From NCBI GenBank assembly GCA_035578175.1, contig JAQMRL010000011.1:8009501-8073500 (forward strand): 64,000 bases of DNA. The letters are read 5' to 3'. Each line of letters starts with the position of its first letter. Positions within the stretch are counted from its first letter, which is position 1. A model generated the notes under the pieces. It was not told where the DNA came from and did no database searches. It worked only from the letters and a program-made list of their open reading frames with translations. This DNA comes from Catonia carolina. Lineage: Eukaryota > Arthropoda > Insecta > Hemiptera > Achilidae. Below are positions 10,935 through 22,537 of the stretch, piece after piece. The position numbers and the translations under genes were made by a program.

Positions 10935-11867
10935 TGCAAAAGAATTACACTTTGTTAAAGAAGAAAAAATTAACATTAACACTTTCAGTTCAGTCAGCTA
11001 TTTTTGTTTATTTTTTATACTGTTAATTTGTTAGATCACAGCTCCATATTTTTCAGTCTTTTGTTTGGGGTATGATTATTCTTCTTAACTGTTAAACGAA
11101 GAGTTTAGTTAGGGGTTTATAATTCAGTGTTATCTTAAAGAAATTTAGACAAACGGAAATTGTAAAATAGTCACGATAAATGGAATTTTTTTTTATTATT
11201 ACCGACGCTGAGTCCCCCAAATTTACAAAAAAGCCATAATTGGGGCTAAAAAGAATTTACTACAAAAATCCTCTTTCAGTCGTATTTCCTTGCTGTGAAA
11301 ACCTCCTAAAATTTCAAACAAATAAAATATAATCGCTTTTCTTATATTAGTAGGCTACATTCTATTTTTGCACTTAATTTTTACCGGTTGGGGTGAAAAT
11401 TACAAGCTTTCATAACATATTCATAAATCGCGTTATAAAGAAGTTTTTATTTTGTTAACAATGGCAAATTAAGTTTCATGTTGCAATAATGATCAACCCT
11501 CCATTTCCATCAGTAATAAAGTTTGTTGGTGACGTTTGAAAAATTTAACCAGTTTTCCTAAAAATACTAAAATAATGGTTTTCTTGAAATAAATGTCCTG
11601 CATTCAATTATTTTAGTTTTTTTCAAATTTTGGATACTTAATAATTATTAAACAAACTAAGTCCCTAATACACATCTTACTTCAAAGTACAAGACAATTC
11701 CAAAAATAAAAATAAAACAATCATCAATATGTTGTAAATAGGAAGAAAGATAATGTTTTTAAAAACATCTTGATAATAGCTGAATTTTTATTATGCACTA
11801 GTTAAAATATCCCACAGATCAAAAGGATTAAATCGAAATATATTGATTTTTTCATCTCATAAATGTA
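10935..11867. other. AT-rich stretch, nothing identified
   Basis: No coding frame, repeat landmark or RNA gene recognised. Confidence 0.4.
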
Positions 11868-12022
11868 AGGGGTTCCATGAAGAGCAAAAATAGAACACCG
11901 GGTGGACAGAAGAAAGGAGAAAAGCCTACAACGAGCGAATGCTGAGATATAAGTTGCAATAAAAGCTTCCAGAAACGTCTAATCACCCCCACGTGGTCTA
12001 AAATTGGCCCAATACGAGAAAA
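11868..12022 (+). pseudogene. Group B LINE 3' end, short copy
   Basis: Matches 54550-54715: GAAGAGCAAAAATAGAAC, GGGTGGACAGAAGAAAGGAG, GCGAATGCTGAGA, AGAAACGTCTAA and GGTCTAAAATTGGCC, then A-rich. Protein remnants read GWTEERRKAY, RML and SRNV followed by a stop, the same C-terminus as the larger copy. 5'-truncated. Confidence 0.75.
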
Positions 12023-12229
12023 AATAATTAAAAAATATAATCCAATGCTAAAAGTTATCGTTTAAGCTAGTAATAAACAGTGTTGTCACAAAGATACTAG
12101 AAACAAAATTTACCTCCATTTACAAATTTCTTTTTGGAAAAAACCACGAAGAACAGAACGGTACATAAAACACAGGTATAGGTAATAGGAACATTATCAC
12201 CATGCCAAAGAATAATTAGATTATCATAA

Positions 12230-12731
12230 AATTGTTACCTCGACAACGATATAACATATGATTAAGATAAAGATGTGATGAATAAAATAACAAAATTTCG
12301 GAGAATATGCGGCAATATTCATAAGCACTTGAAAAACAAAACAAGACAGGAGACGAGAATCAAATTCTAGAATACCATTTCCGTTCCTACTCTCCTAAAT
12401 GGCAGCGAATCTTGGATACATACAACGAACATTGAGACCAAGATCAAAGTTGGAGAGGTGAGGTTTTTACGTAGTGTGTTGGGATGCTCTGGAATGGACA
12501 GGATAAGGATGATGAAATAACTAGAGTTCTATCTGTTTCACCACTACGTGACAAGATATTGAAGAATCGAAGAAACTGGTACAGTTACTTAAACAGAATG
12601 ACATATGGGAGGATACCAATAGAGGCCCAAAATTACAGACCAATTGGTACGAGAGATGTAGGAAGACCGAAGAAGAGATGGGAACCGGAAAAGGTTCACT
12701 AAACCTAAACCATGAAATGAAGAAGAAGATA
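12230..12731 (+). pseudogene. Non-LTR RT C-terminal fragment (group H, copy 1)
   Basis: With frame changes and a stop, the plus strand reads CYLDNDITYD, DKDVMNKITKF, GNIHKHLKNKTRQ, a LLNGSESWIHT segment, FLRSVLGCSGMDRIR and GTRDVGRPKKRW. The same motifs, in the same order, occur in the intact 197-codon fragment at 35854-36447 (KYLGCDITYD, LAYGSEAWVL, FLRHIKGC, GRPRRRW). The 3' end is GAAGAAGAAGAT, a short trinucleotide tail typical of some LINEs. A 72-codon frame at 12484-12702 is part of it. Dead 5'-truncated copy. Confidence 0.75.
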
Positions 12732-14521
12732 AAATTGTTCTAGTATTCCGAATTCATTAAATTATACCTAATTTTAAAGTTAAAAGATGAAGGTATCTAA
12801 TGACATGAAAAACAAAACAACAATCAAATTTTATACCAAAAATCCGTTGTGACCCGTTAATCTGTACTAACTTTAGTGTCTTCTTGTTCGTGAAACGAAA
12901 TTTTTATTGCTTCAAAGTTAAAAAGATAAAATAATAACAATTACAGTATCGGATTAGATCAACTAGTGATAGATTCATACGGAAATTAGCGCAGTTTGCC
13001 TTATACTTTATAAACAATAACCTTCCCAAGGCAGCATCAGAAATATGAATCGTTAACAGAAAATTATTTATCTAGAAAATGAATCGGATTAAAAAAACTG
13101 CAAATGTTGAATATTTATCAAAGTTAGAAATACAAAACGATGATATTCTAAGAAATGCATTAGAATATCATGTTACAACAATTTCAGACTAGATTCTTGT
13201 CACACATTATTGCATGACTAGTTAGCTAAATAGAAGAAAACAAACCAGTTTTTTTATTCAAATAAATACAATAAATAAAGTACAAACAAGCCATTATAAA
13301 AATACATATAAAAAAATCAATGCGTGTAACTTTTCCCTTTTAGTCTAGTCTACTCATGATATTTCTACTCATATTTTTTTCACAAAACTAATTATCTACA
13401 TAGAATTCTTTAAGAAAAATGAATAATAAAAACATATAATTTTATTTAATTGCACCAATTTTTAGTCACGAAAGTTAGTCATAACTAATTATAATATTCA
13501 TCATATTTTTGTCCTTAAAATATGCAAAAGTTATATTTGCAAATACATATTTAAAAATATATCAAATACTAGCAATTCCCTCCCGCTACACTACACATGA
13601 AACTTAACTTAAAGCGTTTAACTTTTCACACAATCTTACACAAATAAAACTGGAAACATATATTTCGTAGTATAAGTCATCAGTGGACGAGTAGATATAC
13701 GACTAAAGAATAAATGAATAAGTGTTATAAGAAAAATTGATAAAATTTATTTTTTGAAGGTGTAAATAACTTCTTATTGTTCTAAATTAAACAACGTACA
13801 CGCATTCGGGTAAAACAAGTTTGTAATTTTCCCTACCGAAGACAAGATTTTCTTTGTAGGTAAGGTAGTATTTTTGTTCGTAATAAACTGATTTGTATAT
13901 TTTCATTTTACTTTATTCTTGTGCAAGATATATTTTTATTATTGTAAACGAATATGTTAGTCGTAAATATGTGTAGTTATAGGAAATATGATACGTATGT
14001 ACATTGTATTTTATTATTGAGCAAAAGTTATTAATTTTGTTATTATTAAGTTATTATATTTGCCCGAGTTACGTAACCAATAGAACACTACCCCATGACT
14101 TACGCGTTCCTTACGTCAACGGACCATAGCCTATCTAAAACTGTACCATAGGTTCAGAGACAAGCTTCAAAATCATAACAAATCCTTCATATGCAATATG
14201 AATCCTGCAGACCTCCTATACTACATCCAACAGTCACTTGAGACTGTGGGAAAGATAGGCGATTCCAATTTAACATTGGTTGCATAGAGCAATACGCTTT
14301 CCGCTACTATCTCTCCTACAAACAAACACATTATTTAATTAATAACGTATAAGTTTTAGTTGTAATTGTAATTTAAACTTAAGTTAAAATAAGTGACTAT
14401 TATTTAAAGAATAACGTTTGACCCCAATATTCGATTAAAAGACGCAGTATTTAAAATTACAAAGAAATTAAATACTTTAAAATAAATGTAAATAGTTACA
14501 TTTATGGAATAAAAATTTATA
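12732..14521. other. 1.8-kb stretch, nothing identified
   Basis: AT-rich. The part 14050-14330 is somewhat less AT-rich but gives no recognisable protein or repeat. Confidence 0.4.
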
Positions 14522-14525
14522 GAAC

Positions 14526-15160
14526 TGTCACCGTCGCCCCCTTTGATTAGAAACTGTGCTGACGGCTATCAAAGCTTCCGATGTAGCGACATAGGGAGCC
14601 GCCAGTAGTTCCGAGAAGGGTGGTAGGCGTAACCGACAGAGTAACGGCGTACCGACAGAGGCCGTTTTCATCAAGGTCAAGACCAATAACCGCCCTCTCG
14701 GCAACTATATAAAGAGCGCTACGCTGAGCTGAGGGAATCAATTTCAATACAGACAGCATCGACAAGACAACTACCATCAGCTCACGGGTACCGGACTTCA
14801 GCGAAGACTAATCGACTACCCCGAAAGAGAGAAGATGATGCTTCCGCTCGCCGACCCGACACCGTAAGCCGTCGACCGGACCGTTATGCCCGCTGACGCG
14901 AGCGATACCCACAGCGGTCCCTCGATCCAGCCTTACTCCCACCGGATCCGACGAAGCAGCCATCGACGCCCTACTGCGAGGGAAGAAGATGACGTCTCCG
15001 CTGGACGACGACACGCCGTGTCGTCCAGCCCCTCAACCGCCACGACGTCTATGACCAACGCTTCCCATCAAGACGACCACCGTTTAAACGGCCCTTTTCA
15101 GCGCCACCAAAAAATGAAAGGTTTCAACTCGCCACTAAATGATGTCGCCAACCGATGTCA
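14526..15160 (+). mobile_element. Solo LTR 1 (GC-rich LTR retrotransposon family)
   Basis: 635 bp, far richer in GC than its surroundings. It begins TGTCACCGTCGCCCCCTTTG and ends ACCGATGTCA (family end GGTGACA), giving TG...CA ends with the short inverted repeat TGTCACC/GGTGACA. GAAC flanks it at 14522-14525 and 15161-15164, a 4-bp target duplication. A TATA box lies at 14706. No gag-pol is present, so it is a recombined solo LTR. Frames such as 14886-15209 are incidental, since the LTR is present in both orientations elsewhere and the frames are not conserved. Confidence 0.85.
14706..14714 (+). promoter_or_regulatory. LTR TATA box
   Basis: TATATAAAG in the middle of the solo LTR, matched at the same place in the copy at 62636. 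It is followed within about 40 bp by TCAATTTCAATACAGACAG, a plausible start region. Confidence 0.65.
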
Positions 15161-15229
15161 GAACATTTATAGAATCTATGGCGATGAAATAGATAAATAT
15201 AGATTTTGAAAGAATAAAAAATATGTTTA

Positions 15230-15413
15230 GCCGGCCGCATTGGCGCAGTTGGTAACGTGCTCGCCTCTCATCATGCGGTCCTGGGTTCGAATCCCACTAA
15301 GGCACGGCATATTTTCATACGTTACAAAAAATCATTTCATCCTCATCACACACAGTTACACCCCAACGTCGTCGCTAATGACCTTGATGTTGATGCGACA
15401 TTAAAAAAAAAAA
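15230..15413 (+). mobile_element. SINE-S1 copy 1 (tRNA-headed)
   Basis: The tRNA-like head has A-box TTGGCGCAGTTGGTAACG and B-box GGGTTCGAATCCC, followed by GGCATATTTTCATACG, GTCGTCGCTAATGACC, GCGACATTAAA and poly(A). Nearly identical to the copy 240 bp downstream. Confidence 0.85.
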
Positions 15414-15471
15414 TTATATTTAATTTTATCTTTTTGTAACATTTAATGGTTTTACAAACAAAATGCTGTAC

Positions 15472-15649
15472 GCCGGCCGCATTGGCGCAGTTGGTAACGT
15501 GCTCGCCTCTCATCATGCGGTCCTGGGTTCGAATCCCACTCGGGCAGGGCATATTTTCATACGTTACAAAAAATCATTTCATCCTCCATTAAACAAAAGT
15601 TACACCCCACCGTCGTCGCTAATGACCTCAGTAGTTGATGCGACGTTAA

Positions 15650-15681
<32 letters not shown>
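15472..15681 (+). mobile_element. SINE-S1 copy 2 with poly(A) and target duplication
   Basis: Same head and body as copy 1, ending GCGACGTTAAATAAA and about 30 A. Flanks repeat AAATGCTGTAC at 15461-15471 and 15682-15692. This 11-bp target duplication and the unbroken poly(A) mark a recent insertion. Confidence 0.92.
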
Positions 15682-15686
<5 letters not shown>

Positions 15687-15692
15687 CTGTAC

Positions 15693-16386
15693 ATTACTCT
15701 ATAAATAGTTATATTCAATTACAAATGTAATACAAATTCCGTCACATAATTATAAATATTTCAGACAATAACGTAACCATTTTTAATCACCAACGTAATT
15801 TGTTTCAAAATCATTGAATATAATATAGTCTACTATAATATCAACTTTTATTTTCATAGCGTGAGTCAATGTTTTTAACATAGTACATAACAGTGCTCTG
15901 GCCATATAAGCAATGGTATCTTCCGACTGTTGGACAGAGTATAGGAATCGCACAAAGACAACTGAAACGCCGATGGAGTAGAGACATGACACATCATTGC
16001 AACTGTAACATTTATTACGTATACAAAAATATAATTTAAAAATGAACAAAATTATCATTATTTGGAGAGCTATCGCTGGGAGGTGTTCTCCTCAAAGCCA
16101 TTACGCGGTTGGTTTTTATTTTTAAATTTAGTTGTGAACGTTTTTTCTGGTTGTTTTTATACAGTTGCAAAAAAGAAAAAGAAAGTAAAAGAATTAATAA
16201 TTTTGGAGGAAGTTAAGTTAAAGAGGGGTTTCAGAAAAGCTATCGTACATTGACTTATCGTTGGGACAGAAAAACTTTAAGTACAGTATTTTTAGAATTT
16301 ACAACTTTCTTTAATTATTTGATGTGCAAAGTTGGTCAAAACACACTTTACAAATGTGATTCGGAAATCCAATTTTTCATATTAAT
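15693..16386. other. AT-rich stretch, nothing identified
   Basis: Frames 15783-16058 (minus) and 16062-16253 (plus) are open for 60-91 codons but show no recognisable domain and are probably chance. Confidence 0.4.
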
Positions 16387-16394
16387 AGACTTTT

Positions 16395-16786
16395 TCTTTG
16401 CTTATAACGGACAGGTGAAGTATTAATTAATTGCACTCGATCTGCTGTTTCCTGAGCTACAAAAATAGTTTTGTTTCTTATTACATAGTCAGCCAATTAT
16501 GTCACAAATATTTAAGAACAGAAGAGGTAGAGGGGTAAAAGACACTAATCAGAGTCATCTCTCAGTAATGAATTTCACTACACATCCAGACTCTTTGGTG
16601 AATGAAGTGAAGGTGTCATTTACAGAGTAGAAAGTAGGTGCTTTTCGGAGGGCCTCGCATGCTTATAAGCATACTCTTTCAACTCAATGAGGAAGGCAAT
16701 AGTTAACCACCTCACTCATTCCTTGCTTTTATTAAGTAAAACCTCTAGAGGTTCAAACCAGCCTTTCAGCTGTTGACTTAAGCAAC
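16395..16786 (+). mobile_element. SINE-A copy 4 with target duplication
   Basis: Full-length copy with the AGCAAC tail. AGACTTTT flanks it at 16387-16394 and 16787-16794. Confidence 0.88.
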
Positions 16787-16794
16787 AGACTTTT

Positions 16795-17849
16795 CTAATT
16801 TAAATTCCTTTCGAAGTGGACTTCTTCAAAATCCTTTATTAGTCAGTACTTACATTCTAAATGGAACCAACCAAGTTTTAGGTTCCTAGGCCTTAAAGTT
16901 CTCTAAAATTTCGTGATAAAAAGTGAGTGAGTGGTATTTCACATTTTACATACATACAGATAATCCATGAAGTAAGAATTAAGACAACGGTTAAATATTT
17001 AGAAATTCGGTTAGATTTTAGTGATTTTCATGAAAGAAAGGTCACAACAGATTAGTTTAAAATGAACTGAGCAACTAAGGTGGAGTACCAATACTTAAGT
17101 ATGTCTATTCTGACGCAAGGCAACAGCAGCTGTATCTGACGCAATAGAAATAAAAACGTGAGCTATTTGTTCGATATTGCGTTGAAATAAAATGACAGTC
17201 CTTTTATTTTACCTCTTCACGAAATAATTTAGTTCTGTAGAAGTAGGAAAAAATATAATAGAAACGTGATCGATAATAAAAAATAAATTTATTTTTTGAA
17301 GTGAGACGGATAAATGAAGTTTATCTGAATCTAAAAATAAGTTATCATGATCTCAAACATCAGTAGTAATTACAAGTCTAGTAATAGTTCAACCAATATT
17401 TTGCAAAGAATAAGAAAATGTTAAGAATAAATAAACAGTTACCGGAAACCAATAATCGAATCAAACAATCGAGATTTATTTAAAAAATCTTCCGATAAAT
17501 AAATGAACGAAAAACTGCTTTAAATTTTCCGATAATTTTCAAGCAGTACAATAGTTTAATTTTATCATTTTTTAAACTGTAAAAATAATACAAGTAAATA
17601 TGAAGACGATAATTGTGTTGAAGTGGCATGATAGTCATGAAAGGAGTAGGGCATTGATGTCTCCATTAGACAAATTATTAATAGTAATCTTGCCACCATT
17701 AAAATCCACATAAAGTTAAAACCAACTGATTCTGTACCGCAGCCCATAGTACATAGTTGCTAATAACCAAAGCAGTTGATGGAACTTTAAATAAAGTAAA
17801 ACAATTGGTGTGAAACACTCAACGGCTTTCTCTAACCAATGTAATAAAT
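16795..17849. other. AT-rich stretch, nothing identified
   Basis: No coding or repeat landmark recognised. Short minus-strand frames near 17565-17904 have no recognisable domain. Confidence 0.4.
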
Positions 17850-18009
17850 TATGATAAATATAACCTATGTTAATTCCTGAACAACAATATAAATTGAAAA
17901 ACATAACCTAATTTTAATCGTGAACGAATGACGCTAAATTTAAATTAACCCCTGTAGCACTACAAAAACGTAAAATCATTAATTAACGCCAAACTAAGCT
18001 CTGCAAAGA

Positions 18010-18332
18010 CAGATGAGAGCCGATTAGAGGCATCTGACATGAAATTTTTACGGTAAACATATGGATGTAGTAGAGAAGACTGTTACAGGAATGCAGAGAT
18101 AAGGAAAGAGATTAACATCTTCGCCATAAATGATAGGGTACTGTAAAATAAATTGCAAAGGATAGATGCATGTGAGCAGGATGAACGAGAATAGGATACC
18201 TAAGCAGGCGCTGGGTTACAAACCCGAGGGAAGGAGAGACCGAGAGCGCCCGAGGAAGAGATGGGTAGATTTCAGAGGTTAGGAGCAGGCAGGAATGCCA
18301 AATCCTTGAAGGGCAGAAAAAGAAGAAGACTG
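18010..18332 (+). pseudogene. Non-LTR RT tail (group I) with target duplication
   Basis: Plus-strand frames, with stops and shifts, read DESRLEASDMKFLR, a NAEIRKEINIF segment and APEEEMGRF in place of the usual GRPRKRW box. This is the post-palm RT tail of a non-LTR element. It ends AGAAGAAGACTG, a trinucleotide tail. Flanks AGCTCTGCAAAGA (17997-18009) and AGCTCTGTAAAGA (18333-18345) form a 13-bp duplication with one mismatch. The insertion sits inside family F and is 5'-truncated to 323 bp. Confidence 0.8.
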
Positions 18333-18655
18333 AGCTCTGTAAAGAATAATGCTTGAAATAAATATTGCAAATTTAAAATTTCTTATAACTTTGATTACAC
18401 CCACATTAGTCAAAAAATGCATATTAAGGCCGCAATCTTAAAAAAAAAGTTACCACGAGAGCTTAGCTCCCCGCAAATTTCATCAGATATAGCGCGTACC
18501 TTATCTTGTACAACATAAGAAATATAGTAAATGAAGCGATTTAAAAAAAAATCGTACAAGACGTTTTTGAGAAAATCGCACGAATGAACTGAAAGTTTCA
18601 ATTGGTTAAAAGTCGTACAATATTCCATTGTTAAGATATTTTGTTCTTTGTGCAT

Positions 18656-19276
18656 ATTTTATAAAGATGTCTCTATTTTATACTCGACAGAATGGAGACA
18701 TCTGAGAAGATAGGCGTTGCACAGTGGATTCCAGAGAGAGTCGGAGCAGCGAAGCTGCGGGATAAGGAGAGCTGGAAGTTGGTCGCTCAGTGTGCGGAGA
18801 GGGTGATCGGGAGACTGCGGAGGGAGGAGACATCTGGAGTTCAGCGGGATCGCCCTCTCCCACAGTAAATCAATCCTGTCCCGATCTCAGAAAATAGGCA
18901 CACTAATTTCCTGAGCTGGTGATGAAAGAGATGAATGAAAGTGAGGAGTGAGTGTTGTTCAGTGACAGCGAGAGGGGAATTAGGGTACGGTTCCCTTCCA
19001 CGCCCCGCTAACAGTGCGTAAATCTTTTAACCCGACATTTCCGTTGTAGTATTATAATTTATAAACAGTTCCGAGGTAGGAAGAGGGTTGTTTGCTGATG
19101 TCGGATCAAGTGGCCAGGCGGCGGGTTTTTGGTTGGTACGCGGTTGCGGCCTCCTTGGGGCTGGACTAGGACGCCTCAACTGAGTCCAACACTACTTCCC
19201 CCATCATGAGGGAGTTAACATGAGTTTTCTTCGCCGCCTCGGATAACAAAAAGATATTTTGTCCTTAGCCATCCAC
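18656..19276 (+). pseudogene. GC-rich retroelement remnant (family C), copy 1
   Basis: An insertion inside family F with much higher GC than its host sequence. A 58-codon frame (18692-18868) reads ESWKLVAQCAERVIGRLRRE, which vaguely resembles the C-termini of R1/jockey-like LINE proteins; I hold that loosely. Near the 3' end the plus frame reads GRLN, VQHYFP, EGVNMSF and RRLG, then leaves the match. The same residues and frame recur at 43326-43440, ending in a stop. The repeated frame suggests a coding tail rather than a UTR. Confidence 0.5.
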
Positions 19277-19571
19277 ACCACACACACTTAGTCACCCACA
19301 CAGACCAATACTAAATATATGTTTTTTTTGGGTTCAGAGGCACTGAAAACGTGTTTTGCGATGAAAACTCAAATTCGAAGAATCGACATGAAATAATACT
19401 TTTCTTTCTAAATACTCACTCATATAAGGCAAAAGAAAGTAAAAGGAAGTAAATGTTGAGTAGTTAAAATAATAAATCAAATAAATGAACTAACATAGTT
19501 GAAAAGTTTGTTACGATTAGTGATGTCCAAAATCGACGATTTCGGTATATAATACAGAATAAAATACAAGT

Positions 19572-19955
19572 TTACCCTTAACAAGCAGGTGGAGTGTTAA
19601 ATTATTTGCACTAGATCTACTAGTTCCAGTGCTACTTAAAATAGTTCTGTTTCTTATCACATGTTTAGCCAATTATATGACTGAAACATTTAAGAACAGA
19701 AGAGGTAGAGGTGTAAAGACATTAGTCAGAGATATCTCCTCTGAGAGTAATGAATGTCATTCTACAGCCACACCCAGAGGTGAATGAAAAGTGAAGGTGT
19801 CATTTGCAGGGTGGAAGTAGATGCATTTTAGTAAGCTGATAAACATACATTTCCACTCGGTGAGGAAAGCAATGGTAAACCACTTCACTCCTAGTTTTAC
19901 TTAGCCTCTAAAGGTTCAAACCAGCCTTTTGGCTGATGACCTAAACAACAAAAAC
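19572..19955 (+). mobile_element. SINE-A copy 5 with target duplication
   Basis: 384 bp, from TTACCCTTAACAAGCAGG to CTAAACAACAAAAAC. AAAATACAAGT flanks it at 19561-19571 and 19956-19966 (11 bp, exact). A good reference copy for the family ends. Confidence 0.93.
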
Positions 19956-19966
19956 AAAATACAAGT

Positions 19967-20563
19967 AATGAATTTAAACAAATCTAGGTGAGAAACATTA
20001 AAAACCAAATCAAATATAGAACATCGCAGAAGGTTTACGTACTACATCATCTAAATAACCTACAGGTTGAAGATAATAACTTAAAAAAAGGCGATAGGTG
20101 CACGTAATTTTTATAATGAGGTCACCTTACGTAGAGAAAGCCTACGTTGATGATTTCACACTGCAGTCTTACCAGATCAATTGTTCAGTTGAATATATCT
20201 CACTTCCACCCTCTTCAAATACCTACCTTGAAAATACTCGGTCACACTTTTGCCATAAATTAAGGTCACAATATCGTTTTATCTTACATTCATCAGAGTG
20301 TAGTGGTTTAAATAACATTTAACTGTTAGCCGTTTCATTTAAAGTTCAATCAGGATATTATGGGTGTTAAGAAATTTATATTAGTTTAAGCAGATACAAT
20401 CATCTACAATGATGTATCATTTTGAAAATGTTAAGAATAAATAACTTATTTTAATCTCATAATCGTTTTTAAAGTTAACAAATGACCTTCGACTAGACTA
20501 GACAGACAGTTAGTAAGATATTTCTCAACAAGTTAAGTTGCACAAGTTGGACAAACGAGTTAG
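19967..20563. other. AT-rich stretch, nothing identified
   Basis: A 74-codon plus frame (20098-20322) has no recognisable domain. Confidence 0.4.
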
Positions 20564-20576
20564 TAAGGTAGCCAGC

Positions 20577-21334
20577 AATCCATAACAGAAAGGTGGATGT
20601 TAAATTATTTGCAATCGATCTGCTAGTTCAAGGGCAACAAAAAATAGTTCTGTTTCTTATCACATGTTGTTTAGGTCATCAGCCAAAAGGCTGGTTTGAA
20701 CCTGTAGAGGTTTTACTAAATAAAACGAGGAGTGAGGTGGTTGCCTTCCTCAGTAGGTGGAAAAGTATGCTTATCAGCGTGCCGGGCCCTCTGAAAAGTA
20801 CATATTTTCCACACTGCAAATGACAACTTCACTTCAATCACCACAGGGTCTGGCTGTATAATGAAATTCATTACTTTCAGAGGAGATAACTCTGATTAGT
20901 TTCTTTTACACATTTGCCTCTTCTGTTCTTAAATGATTCAGTCATTTAATCGGCTGACCATGTGATAAGAACAGAACTATTTATTTTAGCCCTGCAACTA
21001 ATAGATTGAGTGCAAATAATTTGACACTCCACCTGTCTGTATGGGCAGTCTTATCACTTATTCAGCCAATTATATGACTGAAGCATGTAAGAACAGAAAA
21101 AAAGTAGAAGTGTAAAAGACACTAGTCAGAGTTATCTACTCTGAGAATAATAAATTTCATTATACAGCCAGACCCTGTGGTGAAAGAAGTAAAGTTTTGA
21201 TTTGTAGGATGGAAAGTAGATGCTTTTCAGAGGGCCTGGAATGCTGATAAGCGTGCTTTTTCTCTCGGTGAGGAAGGGAATTGTAAATAACCCCTAGAGG
21301 TTCAAACCAGCCTTTCGGCTGATGGTCTAAACAA
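20577..21334 (+). mobile_element. SINE-A copy 6, interrupted by copy 7
   Basis: Two halves, 20577-20663 and 21049-21334, together give one SINE-A. TAAGGTAGCCAGC flanks the pair at 20564-20576 and 21335-21347 (13 bp, exact). The gap holds an inverted SINE-A. Confidence 0.93.
20664..21048 (-). mobile_element. SINE-A copy 7, nested inside copy 6
   Basis: 385-bp minus-strand copy. TCTTATCAC from the host copy is duplicated at 20655-20663 and 21049-21057 (9 bp, exact). This gives exact element ends: CTGCCCATACAGACAGG at the head and TTTAGGTC/ATGTTG at the tail, read from the plus strand. Confidence 0.94.
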
Positions 21335-21347
21335 TAAGGTAGCCAGC

Positions 21348-21768
21348 TCAAGGTCAACCATGAAACCCTAACACGTTCTTTTCCAAACAAAACTTCACCA
21401 GCAAATTATATGAACTGTTTTAAGATTTTGGCTATATCTCCTATTAATTTACAACTATATCACAGAGCATATTTTTGAGAACTGTGGAAAATTAGACTTT
21501 AATAGACTTAAATAAATTGCAACGCCGAGAAAATTCGGAGTATTCGTGAAATTCTTCGTGGATTTCGGGTGAATTGGTAAAGGGGACCATTGGGGGAATT
21601 TTTTTCATGAGTTCCCGCTTAAAAAGTTTTAATCTCGATTTGATTCTCAGCTAGGATTTGGGAAATGTTCACTCAAACCGTTTACCAACACCTTTCTGTA
21701 ATCAACCGTAATCGTTGATGACCAAAATAGCTGCTGAGACTTTAATAAAATAAAATAAAAATTATTAT
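21348..21768. other. AT-rich stretch, nothing identified
   Basis: No feature recognised. It ends at a 20-base SINE-A-like head (CTCATAACAGGTAAGTG) that runs straight into SINE-E sequence. Confidence 0.4.
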
Positions 21769-21794
21769 TGCTCATAACAGGTAAGTGAAAAATT

Positions 21795-21990
21795 TCAGAG
21801 ACAAAATTTCCATGGTTACCGGTGTACTTTGATATTTGGAGTTAAATTAAAGAATGGTCGGCCTGAGCCTGTACAAGACTATACCTCATTTACACGTCAT
21901 ACAATTTTAATATCGCTGGGTTATGGGGTAGTTTATTGTTCTTAAATTTTACAAATTGCAACATACACACTTTAGGAATTTTTAAAAAAA
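21795..21990 (+). mobile_element. SINE-E copy 3, lacks the tRNA-like head
   Basis: Body landmarks GGTTACCGGTGTACTTTGAT, GGTCGGCCTGAG, CATTTACACGTCATAC, GGGTTATGGGG and AAATTGCAACATACACAC are in order. The head with A/B boxes is missing. Confidence 0.8.
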
Positions 21991-22537
21991 GTACGATAAA
22001 AATTTAATTGGTATGTGCGTACTGAACAGAAATAACGCGTGTAAATTGCACAACACAATTTTACATAATTAAATTCTATAAACAATGCGTACAATTGGTA
22101 TGTTAATCAATTAAAATAATTAATCACAATTAAGGTTATGACATTTGTTTCTGCATTTCCTGCACGTGTAAATGACACGTGCATCCGTCATTGCACTTTT
22201 GGTTAGACGATGTCATTAACAATACTGTTATATGTCCACAGTACGAATATGAAATTTTGAATCTGTATGTGTGTTATTAATGCATAGCCCCTATTAACAT
22301 GAGAAATCGTACCTTTAAAAAATTAATACAGGTTTTTTTATTATGCAATTTCAATTATTTTTATTCTCACATTTGTCTATGGAAAAGAAATTTATTTTCA
22401 AGGTGATATTTTAATTTGTTTATCTTCCTAACCTATATGTTATGCCGGTAATTTCATTTACTTATTGTATTAATGAAGGATATCCTTTGTGTATTTATTT
22501 AAGAAAAAAACGAAAGTTTTTGTAATTTTTGAATATA
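21991..22537. other. AT-rich stretch, nothing identified
   Basis: Contains CCTGCACGTGTAAATGACACGTGC near 22160-22183, a short palindromic patch. No gene. Confidence 0.4.

Larger units (their letters stand above)
17850..19437 (-). repeat. Family F copy 4, split by two insertions
   Basis: F sequence on the minus strand is found at about 17850-18009, 18333-18655 and 19277-19437 in the expected order. It ends GGCAAAAGAAAGT, the reverse complement of the usual ACTTTCTCTTGCC edge. The gaps are an RT fragment with target duplication (18010-18332) and a GC-rich retroelement remnant (18656-19276). Confidence 0.75.

Noticed and set aside
14547..15209. Frames of 68-107 codons in the GC-rich block, also at 37145-37731 and 62585-63054
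   Set aside because: They lie in solo LTRs, overlap on both strands, and are long only because GC-rich sequence has few stops.
15237..15308. Possible tRNA gene pair (also 15479-15550)
   Set aside because: Both are heads of SINE-S1, each followed by the same body and poly(A), one with a target duplication.
16062..16253. 63-codon plus frame with a lysine-rich centre
   Set aside because: No domain, neighbour or repeat relationship supports it.
21160..21390. 76-codon minus frame, and similar 60-85-codon frames in other SINE-A copies (20593, 26557, 41199, 43179)
   Set aside because: They arise from SINE-A sequence, differ between copies, and are not conserved as protein.
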